From positions 62,001 through 126,000 of the forward strand of contig NC_049987.1 in assembly GCF_000003815.2 (NCBI RefSeq): a DNA stretch of 64,000 bases, written 5' to 3'. Under the pieces are notes generated by a model. That model did not search any database and was not told the DNA's origin. It saw nothing but the letters and a program-made list of their open reading frames with translations. The position numbers were made by a program, and so were the translations under genes. This document shows, one piece after another, positions 60,101 through 62,286 of this stretch (position 1 is the first letter of the stretch; every line of letters starts with the position of its first letter). The stretch comes from Branchiostoma floridae. Its lineage: Eukaryota; Chordata; Leptocardii; Amphioxiformes; Branchiostomatidae.

Positions 60101-62286
60101 CAAAGCTATGAAATTCTAATGAGAGACATAAACAACTACTACTACATACTACTATACATGTATGTGACCCTATCAAGTATCATGAATTTGCCACCTGAGG
60201 GCAAAGCCAAATTAATGTTCGCATTATGCCAGTCAATAACATCAAATAACCTTATATCTGGTGAGTCTGTTATCACCAGATGTAACAGAAATTACTGGAA
60301 ACATTTTTTTACTTGACCTTATCAACTTATTATATGCTACATGATTGTATATCGTTGTATTATCTCCTGCACTTCTAGAGATCTCCTGGCCGGGGGAGAA
60401 GTTGAACTGGAGCTGCAGACAACTGGCTGTCACGACACCAGGGACCAAGTGGAGGTACTGGAACATGTGCAGTCTGTTATGACCATCGACCATCAGCGTC
60501 GAGGAGACCTGTCCATCAAACTGACTTCTCCAAAAGGGACAGAGTCACAGCTCATGTCCACACGATCAAGGGACGACAGCACGGACGGGTTCCAGGATTG
60601 GCCTTTCCTGACAGTGTACAACTGGGGAGAGGACCCCAGCGGAAAGTGGAAGGTGACTGTGAAGGACAACTCTGGGACCGGACGCAAGAGGAACAATGAG
60701 CCTGTGGGAACAGTAAGCTGGTCAAAATGTCGTTGAGAAAAAATGTTGACAAGTTCTTCCCAGATTTGAGGTCCTATGAATTAATAATGGTTGGATCTGA
60801 TGAATCTGCACAATGCAGCATTGCCATACATCCTCAGTGATGTTATTTTTGTCTGTTAGACTGGAAGGGCCACAAAGCAGTATGGGTATGCTATAGAAAT
60901 GAAGTGATCTTTATTGACACATCAAAAGTACAACAATGTTCGTAATGTTTACTCTGGTTATACGTAGATATGTATGAACAAACATGTGGATACAAATTGA
61001 TAATTTAGTATGGTCAAGTATATGAATAGATCAACATGTTGTGTCTTACACAATCATTTGCATTTCTGGTTCTAAGATGTACATGTTCTTTGCTGTATTT
61101 ACCTATTGGTACACAGTAACCTTAAGGGATATCTCCTCCTAGAATGTAATCATTATGGTATTCAATTGGGGAGTCTGATACGAGACCACCATGGCCAGCC
61201 AACTTGGACAAGATGAATGTGTTAAAAATTCATTCATCAAAACTTGACCACTCTCTGACAACTATAGCAATGGAGTGCCATGAGTTTGAGCATGTGACAA
61301 AGCGTGCCATGTTTAAGTTCTTTATTAGGACACTACTATTATACATCCCAATACAGTTTAAAAGTCTTTGCAAAAGCTGAAGTTTAAACTAGAATCTGGG
61401 AAACGAACATTTGCATATAGAGGTGCAGAAATCTTGAATGCACTTTTACTAGATATAAAAACTGCTTAATCCACACAAACACTGTGCAAGAGAATTGTGC
61501 GACCTCCAACCCTTAACGGCTGGCCAGAATGCTCAAAATTCATTTGCACAGATGTCATCCATGTAATCAAAAGGACACAATTTTGTGATTTACAGTATTT
61601 TGTGCTATGTAAATATTGTATATGGTGTGTGTGTTGTGTGTATATCAAGGGCCTCTCTGAAAAGCAGTTCTAGTCACTGATGGGATCTTACCCTGGTAAA
61701 AGAATACAGTTTCTGAAATAGATTGTTTCAAGCATCAAAAGCTATGGACAAGGCGGAGTCATTAATAACCTTCGGGTAAACGGTCCTTAACATTGATTCA
61801 AGACTTGACTTGGAATGGCTTTTTTGTTTGTGTTTTTTGCAGGTGAGCGCCTGGTCACTGGTTCTGTGGGGAACACGGGATGAGGACAAGTTCAACGCAC
61901 GGGCTGCAGAAATGGAGCAAGTCGCCCGCTGCGTGAACGCAGAAGACAAGGAAGATTGTGCTCTCAAGGCACTCGTCAGTGACTTCACTAAGGATTTCAC
62001 AGATGAGGTCATGCCAAATGACATCATCCCTGCAGATGAGCTGGAAAGCCAAAAGGAGGCAGAAGGTGTGAGTATGAATGAGCTACTGAACACCTTCTAC
62101 CACGCTGTCGACAAGTTACAACGGGAGAAGGGCAACAAGGACGACAAGATCCCTGTAACCGTGGAGCAGGCTCGGGAATTCATCAGCAACATGGAGCGAC
62201 GAGACCCGGAGTGGCTGAAACATCAGATCAATGAGTTAGAGGATCTTATCCAGAACATGAAGCAAATGGACAAAAAGGAGAAGTAG
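7988..62286 (+). CDS. Proprotein convertase (kexin/furin/PC-like subtilisin protease), 16 visible exons, one exon missing
   Basis: Secreted calcium-dependent serine endoprotease that cleaves precursors after paired basic residues in the secretory pathway. Joined exons: 7988-8149, 12546-12650, 14869-15045, 15927-16091, 18966-19074, 20844-20881, 22216-22301, 28862-28950, 32386-32558, 33026-33155, then 35800-35927 or 36415-36551, 52211-52311, [missing exon], 59700-59807, 60379-60712, 61843-62286. This gives 782 residues with 11a or 785 with 11b, plus roughly 45 unseen. Triad and oxyanion residues are Asp238 (VDDG), His282 (HGTKCAGE), Asn383 (ASGNGG) and Ser471 (GTSSAAP, 11a numbering). The P domain has RRGDL and GFQDWPF. 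There is no transmembrane segment or Cys-rich repeat, so it is not a furin or PC5/6 type; the plain helical tail recalls PC1/PC2. The extension after the prodomain and the duplicated exon are atypical. I cannot assign it to a named vertebrate paralogue. Confidence 0.93.
8170..9622. mobile_element. 1.45-kb TIR element just after exon 1, TTA duplication
   Basis: Inverted ends of about 34 bp start GGCCTAGGAAAAAAAATGTT and end in the complement, flanked by TTA at 8167-8169 and 9623-9625. A TTA duplication and GGCC ends resemble PIF/Harbinger MITEs. It contains a T run (8241-8267) and AGGGTCGG repeats. Its left end lies only 20 bp from the donor of exon 1. Confidence 0.75.
10037..11654. mobile_element. 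TIR element with TA ends, sister of 33757-35314
   Basis: Ends are (T)AACATCTATTACCATCATACC and its inverted form near 11631-11654 (TATTATGATAATGGATGTTA). Internal sequence at 10185-10400 matches the complement of 34905-35145, and 11430-11620 matches the complement of 33765-33965. It is interrupted by the LINE at 10417-11315. Confidence 0.65.
10417..11315 (-). mobile_element. CR1-like LINE 3' fragment
   Basis: The - strand frame from 11312 reads a reverse-transcriptase thumb region ([43 protein letters not shown]) and runs towards [20 protein letters not shown] before stopping. The 3' tail, seen on the + strand at 10417-10435 as repeated ATCAA, is the element's simple-repeat tail. The palm domain with the YADD site is missing. 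Confidence 0.8.
11729..11816. repeat. 44-bp tandem duplication
   Basis: AAAATCGAGTTCTAAAGGCC plus CAAAATCTAGGCTGCTCACAGTG occurs twice head to tail, essentially identical. It lies inside the outer element 9627-12103. It is recent, with no visible function. Confidence 0.8.
12188..12465 (+). mobile_element. Probable LINE fragment between endonuclease and RT
   Basis: The frame reads [20 protein letters not shown] and [10 protein letters not shown] one-base shift then gives [14 protein letters not shown], typical of the linker that precedes the reverse transcriptase in LINEs (NWWTDEV motif). It ends 80 bp before exon 2. It is broken by the frameshift. Confidence 0.5.
12546..12650 (+). CDS. Exon 2: middle of prodomain with internal RSKR site
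   Basis: Acceptor TTTTGTCCACAG, donor CAG|GTAGTC, 35 codons, phase 0 at both ends. The peptide ([25 protein letters not shown]...) aligns with the second prodomain segment of furin (IFGDYYHFWHRGVTKRSLS). The RSKR|S at the end of that segment falls where furin has its internal secondary autocleavage site, which releases the inhibitory propeptide. It is short and lies between two LINE-derived or intronic stretches, but reading frame, family alignment and both splice sites agree. Confidence 0.9.
13716..13765. repeat. GC-rich hairpin
   Basis: GCGCCCGTACCCGACGTC pairs with GACGGGGGTTCGGGCGGCGC across a short AT loop, with a few mismatches. It could be a remnant of foldback DNA. Confidence 0.4.
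13852..13915. repeat. Inverted repeat with T-arm-like arms
   Basis: AGAGAATCGAAC and GTTCGATTCTCT are perfect 12-bp inverted arms about 40 bp apart. GTTCGATTC is the tRNA T-loop consensus, but I see no complete tRNA around either arm. Confidence 0.45.
14108..14822. repeat. 43-bp direct repeats, second abutting exon 3 splice region
   Basis: 14108-14150 and 14780-14822 are identical over 43 bp, from CTCCCTCCCTCCCTCCATAG to ATTTCTCT. The second copy forms part of the pyrimidine-rich stretch before exon 3. The sequence between (14151-14779) has no recognisable protein and a short ACTAT tandem (about 14360). It is either a segmental duplication or an insertion with long flanking repeats. Confidence 0.8.
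14869..15045 (+). CDS. Exon 3: prodomain end, KRVKR cleavage site and start of extension
   Basis: Acceptor CCCCACTGCAG, donor CAG|GTAACA, 59 codons, phase 0-0. [15 protein letters not shown] (residues 90-104) is the classical end of a convertase prodomain, equivalent to furin VQWLEQQVAKRRTKR, and predicts primary autocleavage after KRVKR. In other family members the catalytic domain starts within about ten residues. Here an acidic stretch ([20 protein letters not shown]...) continues through a second dibasic site, MAKR|GDM, to the exon end. Confidence 0.93.
15385..15612 (-). mobile_element. Partial SINE, second copy
   Basis: Matches 1765-1988 in the same orientation: CACGGGACCTCCATTTAAC, TACTCATTTACACTTGAGTG and a degraded tRNA head with GATTTGAACCC at about 15550. 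Lies in intron 3. Confidence 0.7.
15662..15843. mobile_element. 182-bp inverted-repeat element before exon 4
   Basis: Ends TTCGCGTGGTAACCTATATC(CGTTGTA) and (TACAACG)GATAAAGGTTACCACGCGAA are inverted over about 27 bp with one mismatch. The pairing weakens inward. It could fold as a hairpin in the pre-mRNA 84 nt before the exon 4 acceptor. Confidence 0.65.
15927..16091 (+). CDS. Exon 4: charged extension and start of catalytic domain
   Basis: Acceptor CTGCCATCCCAG, donor TTG|GTGAGT, 55 codons, phase 0-0. The first 41 residues are Lys/Glu/Asp/Ala-rich ([20 protein letters not shown]...) and have no counterpart in furin, PC1, PC2 or PC7 that I know. The last 14 residues ([14 protein letters not shown]) are the conserved entry to the catalytic domain (DPxYxxQWYL). 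A 182-bp inverted-repeat element ends 84 bp upstream of the acceptor. Confidence 0.9.
16092..17002. other. Intron 4, left part
   Basis: AT-rich; no gene, RNA or repeat recognised. Confidence 0.4.
17003..17368. mobile_element. 366-bp MITE, TTA duplication (family M)
   Basis: Inverted ends GGCCACACCAATTTAATTTC(TTGG) lie between TTA at 17000-17002 and 17369-17371. Subterminal CACGGATT-type words continue the inversion. An almost equally long copy in the opposite orientation is at 31174-31540. No coding capacity. Harbinger-like by its duplication. Confidence 0.85.
17369..18965. other. Intron 4, right part
   Basis: AT-rich; a short duplication of GTGTAATGCT at about 17580. Nothing else recognised. 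Confidence 0.4.
18966..19074 (+). CDS. Exon 5: catalytic Asp
   Basis: Acceptor TCAATTTTCAG, donor GACG|GTAAGT, phase 0 in and phase 1 out. The peptide [20 protein letters not shown], then [17 protein letters not shown], is a textbook convertase segment. The first Asp of VDDG (residue 238) is the catalytic Asp, equivalent to furin Asp153. GYTGKG is the usual surface motif before it. The split Gly codon is completed by exon 6. Confidence 0.97.
19240..19320. repeat. Short dispersed repeat (three copies)
   Basis: GAAGGTGGCAGAT...CTCCAAAGATTTGTTACA, also at 43336-43395 and, inverted, at 45326-45386. The class is unknown. Confidence 0.6.
19365..20575 (+). repeat. (TG)-containing dispersed repeat, interrupted by an hAT MITE
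   Basis: Same order of blocks as 47266-47940 and 49175-50735: GTTTTGGGTGTGTCTGTGTG, TTTCCGGATATTTGTGG, ACCTCTGGATGGATTG, GATATTTGGTATGT, GGCAGATAGCTT, and the closing block GCATAAATTATGC...ATATTTCATGGAGGTTTGGG. The hAT-type element 19897-20322 splits it. Confidence 0.75.
19897..20322. mobile_element. 426-bp hAT-type MITE with perfect 8-bp duplication
   Basis: Ends TAGGGGTGGGTACCGGTAC and GTATCGATACCCAGCCCTA are inverted. ATATGTAG is duplicated at 19889-19896 and 20323-20330. The sister repeat at about 49710 has ACATATGTAGTTTGTGG uninterrupted, giving the empty site. Internal AGGTCCGG/CCGGACCT words repeat. Confidence 0.9.
20844..20881 (+). CDS. Exon 6: 38-nt exon, HPDL motif
   Basis: Very short exon. 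Acceptor CTGTTCTGCAG, donor TAT|GTAAGT, phase 1 in and phase 0 out. It encodes (G)[12 protein letters not shown], matching the conserved IEKNHPDLAGNY that follows the catalytic Asp in furin. Confidence 0.95.
20882..22141. other. Intron 6
   Basis: A local duplication of GCATGTGCCACATGTTGT at about 21238 and 21274. Otherwise nothing recognised. Confidence 0.35.
22142..22210. repeat. (TTGA)n microsatellite at exon 7 acceptor
   Basis: At least ten GATT units run from 22167 to 22209 and end 5 bp before the AG of exon 7. Units of TGAT could each act as a weak branch-point-like sequence. Confidence 0.9.
22216..22301 (+). CDS. Exon 7: calcium-binding/ASFD loop region
   Basis: Acceptor ATATCCAG, donor ATGAA|GTAAGT, phase 0 in and phase 2 out. 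It encodes [20 protein letters not shown] and a run up to SDDPM(N), aligning with the DPGASFDVNDQDPDPQPRY region of furin, part of the calcium-binding and substrate-side surface. The acceptor directly follows a (TTGA)n microsatellite, so the usual long pyrimidine tract is missing. Confidence 0.94.
23058..23740 (+). mobile_element. LINE C-terminal ORF with zinc knuckle
   Basis: An open frame of 210 codons (23058-23690). It contains [20 protein letters not shown] and a Cys-x2-Cys-x11-His-x4-Cys motif (C115, C118, H130, C135: LCIFC...[10 protein letters not shown]), the usual end of many LINE polymerases after the RT domain. AATAAA at 23723-23728 follows. The reverse-transcriptase part is absent upstream. 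It is a 5'-truncated copy in intron 7 and the frame is intact. Confidence 0.75.
23742..24528 (+). other. CCAAT-rich segment followed by an unidentified 116-codon ORF
   Basis: CCAATCAGA occurs three times on the + strand (23759, 23861 and 23893 approximately), a spacing seen in some promoters. An ATG at 24182 opens 116 codons ([20 protein letters not shown]...) to a stop at 24532, with AATAAA at 24488 inside the ORF. I do not recognise the protein. It abuts the TTAA element. It may be TE-derived or a small intronic transcription unit. Confidence 0.3.
24820..25160 (+). pseudogene. P2X7-tail-like cysteine-rich domain, frameshifted
   Basis: The ATG at 24820 begins [18 protein letters not shown] frame change then gives [11 protein letters not shown] and, in a third frame, [20 protein letters not shown]. 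The Cys spacing (WCRCxxYxC...ECxCCxD) resembles the zinc-binding cytoplasmic ballast domain of P2X7 and the many stand-alone copies of it known in aquatic animals. Here it lies inside a TTAA-flanked element and is broken by at least one frameshift, unless a short intron explains it. Confidence 0.5.
25921..26084 (-). CDS. Possible terminal exon on - strand within transposon
   Basis: On the - strand, AATATGTTCTTTGCAG (acceptor-like) is followed by 53 open codons ([36 protein letters not shown]...) ending in TGA (complement of 25921-25923). The composition is protein-like, but I do not recognise a family. It may be the last exon of a gene carried by the TTAA element. Confidence 0.3.
27060..27610. 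repeat. About 205-bp tandem repeat, three copies plus a degenerate one
   Basis: Blocks such as GGAATGTACACAAAAAGTTTG, TCTCGTAAACGGTATAACTA and AAAATGGCG recur with a period near 205 bp (for example 27213 and 27418). A fourth diverged copy extends to about 28045. All copies lie inside the TTAA element. Confidence 0.8.
28536..28685. mobile_element. 150-bp foldback element before exon 8
   Basis: The two arms (GGGTTAATGACCCACCTGTT ... and its complement ending GTCATTAACCC) pair along nearly their whole length, including GGTGTCATAACGCCTGGTCC and AAAGGACCAGGCGTTATGAC, around CTCATAAAACCACCT. A single arm occurs at 41668-41715. Confidence 0.85.
28757..28813 (+). pseudogene. Decayed partial duplicate of exon 8
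   Basis: 28769-28813 matches 28912-28956 (end of exon 8 plus donor) at 42 of 45 positions. It still reads [12 protein letters not shown] in the corresponding frame. The donor GT has become AT (28808-28809) and the catalytic-His half is absent, so it cannot work as a replacement exon. It lies about 100 bp upstream of the real exon, suggesting a local tandem duplication. Confidence 0.85.
28862..28950 (+). CDS. Exon 8: catalytic His
   Basis: Acceptor GTTCTTTTCAG, donor GGAG|GTGAGG, phase 2 in and phase 1 out. It encodes (N)[19 protein letters not shown] and [10 protein letters not shown](G). His282 is the catalytic His (furin HGTRCAGE, His194). Two foldback elements (28536-28685 and 28966-29206) and a decayed partial copy of this exon (28757-28813) surround it. 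Confidence 0.96.
28966..29206. mobile_element. 241-bp foldback element directly after exon 8
   Basis: Arms of about 70 bp: AACAGTGGGGTTAATG... with CTTTAGCCTAGTGGTTTGAT on the left, and the complement ATTAAACCACTGGGCTAAAG ... GAACCCCACTGTTT on the right. It starts 16 bp after the exon 8 donor. Confidence 0.75.
29529..29807. mobile_element. 279-bp MITE with 8-bp duplication and 60-bp TIRs
   Basis: Inverted ends CATCCTCCTACGCAGGGACA... extend for about 60 bp. GGAACATG is duplicated exactly at 29521-29528 and 29808-29815. An 8-bp duplication is shared by hAT, P and Merlin elements. CAT...ATG ends are most like P elements, but the class is not certain. Confidence 0.88.
30207..31084. mobile_element. 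Element with reiterated TACGCTCTACG motif
   Basis: Flanked by ATTTATG (30200-30206 and 31085-31091), with weak inverted ends GGGCCTCAATG / CATTAGGGCCC. Both ends carry many diverged copies of TTACGCTCTACGCTAAATTC (30238-30320 and 30900-31070). No protein was seen. Confidence 0.6.
31174..31540. mobile_element. 367-bp MITE, inverted sister of 17003-17368
   Basis: Same ends (GGCCACACCGATTTAATTTC / GAAATTAAATTGGTGTGGCC) between TTA at 31171-31173 and 31541-31543. The inside is the reverse complement of the first copy (CGCTCCATATTTTTTATG; CAAGCTGAAAACTTTTTTTC). Confidence 0.85.
32386..32558 (+). CDS. Exon 9: YSCCWGP substrate-binding region
   Basis: Acceptor TTTTAACCAAG, donor AAT|GTAAGT, phase 1 in and phase 0 out, 57 full codons. 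(G)[20 protein letters not shown] leads into [20 protein letters not shown]. The WGPxDDGKTV motif is diagnostic of convertases, and its Trp and acidic residues shape the pockets for basic substrates. Differences from most family members are a double Cys (furin SASWGP, PC7 SCSWGP) and QKP in place of the usual DGP. Confidence 0.95.
32559..33025. other. Intron 9
   Basis: No repeat or gene recognised. Confidence 0.4.
33026..33155 (+). CDS. Exon 10: oxyanion Asn
   Basis: Acceptor CCTATGAACAG, donor GATG|GTATGT, phase 0 in and phase 1 out. It encodes [20 protein letters not shown] and a run through [21 protein letters not shown](G). Asn383 in ASGNGG is the oxyanion-hole Asn; PC2 has Asp at this position, so this is not a PC2. 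The following CxxDGYxxSIYT motif carries the S1-pocket Asp. Confidence 0.96.
33292..33625. mobile_element. Degraded family M MITE
   Basis: GGCCACAACAATTTGATTTC at the left and AATCCGTGAACCAAGGAATA with TGACC at the right resemble the ends of 17003-17368 with many changes. Confidence 0.5.
33757..35314. mobile_element. 1.56-kb TIR element, opposite orientation to 10037-11654
   Basis: Ends (TA)ACATCCATTGGCATAACACC and GGTATTATGCCAATGGATGT(TA) are inverted. Blocks within match the complement of 10037-11654 on both sides of the LINE in that copy, so this one is the uninterrupted version. TA flanks suggest a Tc1/mariner-type duplication. No transposase recognised. Confidence 0.7.
35800..35927 (+). 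CDS. Exon 11a: alternative catalytic-domain exon, first copy
   Basis: Acceptor TTTCCTGTCAG, donor ATT|GTGAGT, phase 1 in and phase 0 out, 128 nt. It encodes (G)[20 protein letters not shown], then [20 protein letters not shown] and DI. This is the segment before the catalytic-Ser exon, where furin has VPWYSEACSSTLATTYSSG. It is homologous to exon 11b 487 nt downstream, with identical phases. Both copies have a longer loop than furin after TGG. Confidence 0.93.
36415..36551 (+). CDS. Exon 11b: alternative catalytic-domain exon, second copy
   Basis: Acceptor TACCTGTTGTCTAG, donor GTT|GTGAGT, phase 1 in and phase 0 out, 137 nt. It encodes (G)[20 protein letters not shown], then [20 protein letters not shown] and YERNV. 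The first 20 residues match exon 11a at 17 positions, while 11 of those 17 codons differ silently, so both copies have been kept under selection for protein sequence. The second half diverges and is three residues longer. Joining both copies would shift the frame. Confidence 0.92.
36800..36965 (-). repeat. Fragment of the (TG)-type dispersed repeat
   Basis: Carries TTCTGGACATGCTTTGGTCA and CAGGCCCCCTAGCAGCC, shared with 40985-41140 and 47500-47600. Orientation is uncertain. Confidence 0.45.
37401..38598. mobile_element. 1.2-kb element related to family M
   Basis: Ends GGCCACACCAAATTTATTTG(TTGCTTCTCGGATT) and the complement at 38562-38598 are inverted. Flanks are TTA and CTA. A C-rich tract (38335-38355) and TTTTTTAAAGGTCTGGGGTG lie inside. 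A half copy is at 54157-54290. Confidence 0.65.
38599..39988. other. Intron before exon 12, no feature seen
   Basis: Only a GGTGTAGGGAGGTGTAGGGA tandem at about 39278-39302. Confidence 0.4.
39993..40470. mobile_element. 478-bp TTAA-flanked MITE
   Basis: Between TTAA at 39989-39992 and 40471-40474. The left end AGGGGCATTCCACTCC matches the 24533-28470 element. AGTGTTGTTTTCCGATAGAT pairs with ATCTATTGGAAAACACCACC at the right end. Probably a deletion derivative of the same family. Confidence 0.75.
40970..41150 (+). repeat. Fragment of the (TG)-type dispersed repeat
   Basis: AAGTTCTGGACATACTGTGG ... GTGGGCCCCCTAGCGGCTTG ... GGAACTGCAGGGACC is the middle block of the family. Confidence 0.6.
41151..43335. 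other. Large-intron sequence
   Basis: Contains one arm of the foldback family (41668-41715), an ACCACAAACA tandem (about 42108-42140) and a CCAACATGGCGGCCAAG word (YY1-like, about 42479). No gene recognised. Confidence 0.4.
43336..45386. repeat. Inverted pair of a dispersed repeat, 1.9 kb apart
   Basis: GAAGGTGGCAGATGCAGAGC...CTCCAAAGATTTGTTACAC at 43336-43395 has its complement at 45326-45386. The enclosed sequence has no recognisable protein; 43850-44160 is relatively GC-rich. It may be one TIR element, but I see no target duplication. Confidence 0.4.
45387..46750. other. Large-intron sequence
   Basis: No gene or named repeat recognised; a (TA)n run follows at 46758-46780. Confidence 0.35.
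47113..48077. mobile_element. Second copy of the 4424-6824 outer element, itself interrupted
   Basis: CAGGGCTCGAAATGCTACCT, CTACCTGCACCTAACCTGCA and, after an inserted (TG)-type repeat (47266-47940), AGTATGATCCATACTTCCTT and GTCTGGTGCAGGTAATT match the reverse complement of the first copy. The right end is cut by another (TG)-type repeat at 48078. Confidence 0.7.
47266..47940 (+). repeat. (TG)-containing dispersed repeat, near-complete copy
   Basis: Order of blocks: a hairpin start TTACCTCCATGAAAAAATGG(AGG), the TG/TCTG run, CATATTTGTGGACATCATAA, GATATTTGGTATACGGGTAG, AAGGTCAATTTTGGGCCCCC, GTGACCTTGGTACTGCAGCA, then TTTCATGGAGGTATGAGGTC at the end. Non-coding. Copies with the same limits suggest a mobile unit, class unknown to me. 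Confidence 0.75.
48078..48376 (+). repeat. (TG)-type repeat with long (TG)n
   Basis: Starts TTATCTCCATTAAAAAAAGG; (TG)n spans about 48118-48191, then GATATTTGTAGTCAGCATAA and the following blocks. Ends at the SINE. Confidence 0.75.
48387..48678 (-). mobile_element. tRNA-derived SINE of a second family
   Basis: The - strand head contains GCAATGGCCTAGTGGGTAGA (A box) and AATTCGATCC (B-box-like, complement near 48614). The body carries CTGCTTTCTCTGCTTAGCAC and AAAGAGTATGGAAGTTGAAC. AATGGAGATA (48378-48387) and AATGAAGATA (about 48680) are likely target duplications. It is inserted within a (TG)-type repeat, which resumes as TATGAGGTCTC. Confidence 0.7.
48880..49174 (+). repeat. (TG)-type repeat fragment
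   Basis: TTATCTCCATGAAAAATAC, TG run, a duplicated GATATTTGTG block, CTGAACTGAACTGAACTG, then GATATTTGGTTTGTAGGTAG and CTGCAGCAGAAATTCCG. Confidence 0.65.
49175..50735 (+). repeat. (TG)-type repeat, split by a TA-flanked MITE
   Basis: All family blocks are present from TTACCTCCATGAAAAATGGA to ATATTTCATGGAGGTATGAG. The element 49821-50592 is inserted at TTAGTA|CGTGTAATAAATGAT. The copy at 47780 is uninterrupted there. Confidence 0.75.
49821..50592. mobile_element. 772-bp pogo-like MITE, TA duplication
   Basis: Ends CAGTCAAACCTGCCCGAGCG and GTCTTGGGCAGGTTTGACTG are inverted and flanked by TA. Internal CAGCGACCACCTGGCC-type words repeat at both sides. The end sequence is typical of pogo/Tc1-mariner derivatives. 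No transposase. Confidence 0.88.
51010..51425 (-). repeat. (TG)-type repeat relative, reverse copy
   Basis: ACCAAATATCATCAAAATCC, GCCCATTATCGAACTTGACC and a closing CATTCTGGCGAAGGCAA are shared with 1-570. Confidence 0.55.
52211..52311 (+). CDS. Exon 12: catalytic Ser
   Basis: Acceptor GTATTTCTCCCAG, donor GCCAA|GTGAGT, phase 0 in and phase 2 out. It encodes [20 protein letters not shown], then [13 protein letters not shown]. The Ser of GTSSAAP (residue 471 or 474) is the catalytic Ser, equivalent to furin Ser368. TTD and the Cys are also conserved. It lies 15.7 kb downstream of exon 11b. Confidence 0.96.
52585..52830 (-). mobile_element. Partial SINE, third copy
   Basis: Matches the body of 1494-1988: TTTACCAGGCCTCCATCCAG, CACCAACTCCCGACAGAATG, TCTCCATTTAATGTCCTATC. 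The tRNA head is missing. Lies just after exon 12. Confidence 0.65.
53212..53659. other. Assembly gap (448 Ns), likely hiding exon 13
   Basis: The sequence is unknown here. Every convertase has about 45 residues between the catalytic-Ser segment and the YGFGxMDAG segment (furin TWRDMQHLVV ... VSHS). I found no such exon in the readable sequence from 52312 to 59699, so this gap is the most likely place. Exon 12 ends in phase 2 and exon 14 needs phase 2, so the missing coding length must be a multiple of three. Confidence 0.6.
53850..54110 (-). mobile_element. Probable LINE 3'-terminal fragment
   Basis: The - strand reading [35 protein letters not shown] and a stop resembles the W-N-x-L-P ... 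LxSFK end of CR1/L2-type polymerases. Upstream frames are broken. Confidence 0.45.
54157..54290. mobile_element. Half copy of the 37401-38598 element
   Basis: GCCACACCAAATCTATTTGT(TGCTTCTCGGATT) and TTTTTTTAAAGGTCTGGGTT are shared; the right end is absent. Confidence 0.6.
56930..57330 (-). repeat. (TG)-type repeat, reverse copy
   Basis: CAAAACAAGCCGCTAGGGGG, CTGCAGTACCGTAACAGGCC, CATACCGAATATCAATACAA and a CACACACA run are complements of the family blocks. Confidence 0.7.
57499..58040. repeat. Near-identical tandem duplication of 283 bp
   Basis: Both copies begin AACCCGGAAGTGATTTCCAC (57499 and 57782) and run to TCAGTCCGG(T/C)ATGATGCGCGG. The second lacks about 22 bp after CACACGT. The duplication is recent. 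Confidence 0.9.
59345..59407. repeat. 63-nt near-perfect hairpin
   Basis: TTAATGATAAAAGCAG...AGCTTATGAGAT pairs with its complement across a 4-nt loop (CAAT), with one wobble and a 3-nt bulge. It is intronic, 293 bp before exon 14. The loop is short for a pre-miRNA. Confidence 0.6.
59700..59807 (+). CDS. Exon 14: end of catalytic domain and start of P domain
   Basis: Acceptor GTTTTTTTGCAG, donor AAACA|GTATGG, phase 2 in and phase 2 out. It encodes [20 protein letters not shown], then [15 protein letters not shown](Q), equivalent to furin YGYGLLDAGAMVALAQNWTT followed by the Cys that opens the P (HomoB) domain. The numbering leaves room for one unseen exon before it. Confidence 0.94.
60379..60712 (+). 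CDS. Exon 15: P (HomoB) domain
   Basis: Acceptor CACTTCTAG, donor GGAACA|GTAAGC, phase 2 in and phase 0 out, 111 full codons. It holds the core of the P domain: [49 protein letters not shown] and KWKVTVKDN. The beta-barrel P domain is required for folding and for pH and calcium dependence of the protease. RRGDL and the GFxDWxF / WGExPxGxW motifs are typical of the family. A basic stretch (GRKRNN) near the end is not usual and could be cut. Confidence 0.95.
60713..61299. other. Last intron, left part
   Basis: Possible antisense LINE 3' end at 60898-60925 (ATCTTTATTGACACATC). Nothing else recognised. Confidence 0.3.
61300..61620 (+). mobile_element. Probable LINE C-terminal fragment
   Basis: The frame reads [20 protein letters not shown], resembling the GKRSFxYRGAxxWNSLP block near the end of CR1/L2 polymerases, then ends in TAA within 12 codons. 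Lies in the last intron. Confidence 0.45.
61843..62286 (+). CDS. Exon 16: P-domain end and unique helical C-terminal tail, stop codon
   Basis: Acceptor GTGTTTTTTGCAG, phase 0 in, stop TAG 62284-62286, 147 residues. [11 protein letters not shown] closes the P domain (furin LTKFTLVLYGTA). The remaining 136 residues are highly charged with only two Cys ([14 protein letters not shown]). They contain likely amphipathic helices ([34 protein letters not shown]) ending in KKEK. There is no membrane anchor or Cys-rich repeat. Helical tails in PC1 and PC2 direct sorting to secretory granules, so a similar role is possible but inferred. Confidence 0.93.
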   Translation: MSAWSLVLWGTRDEDKFNARAAEMEQVARCVNAEDKEDCALKALVSDFTKDFTDEVMPNDIIPADELESQKEAEGVSMNELLNTFYHAVDKLQREKGNKDDKIPVTVEQAREFISNMERRDPEWLKHQINELEDLIQNMKQMDKKEK

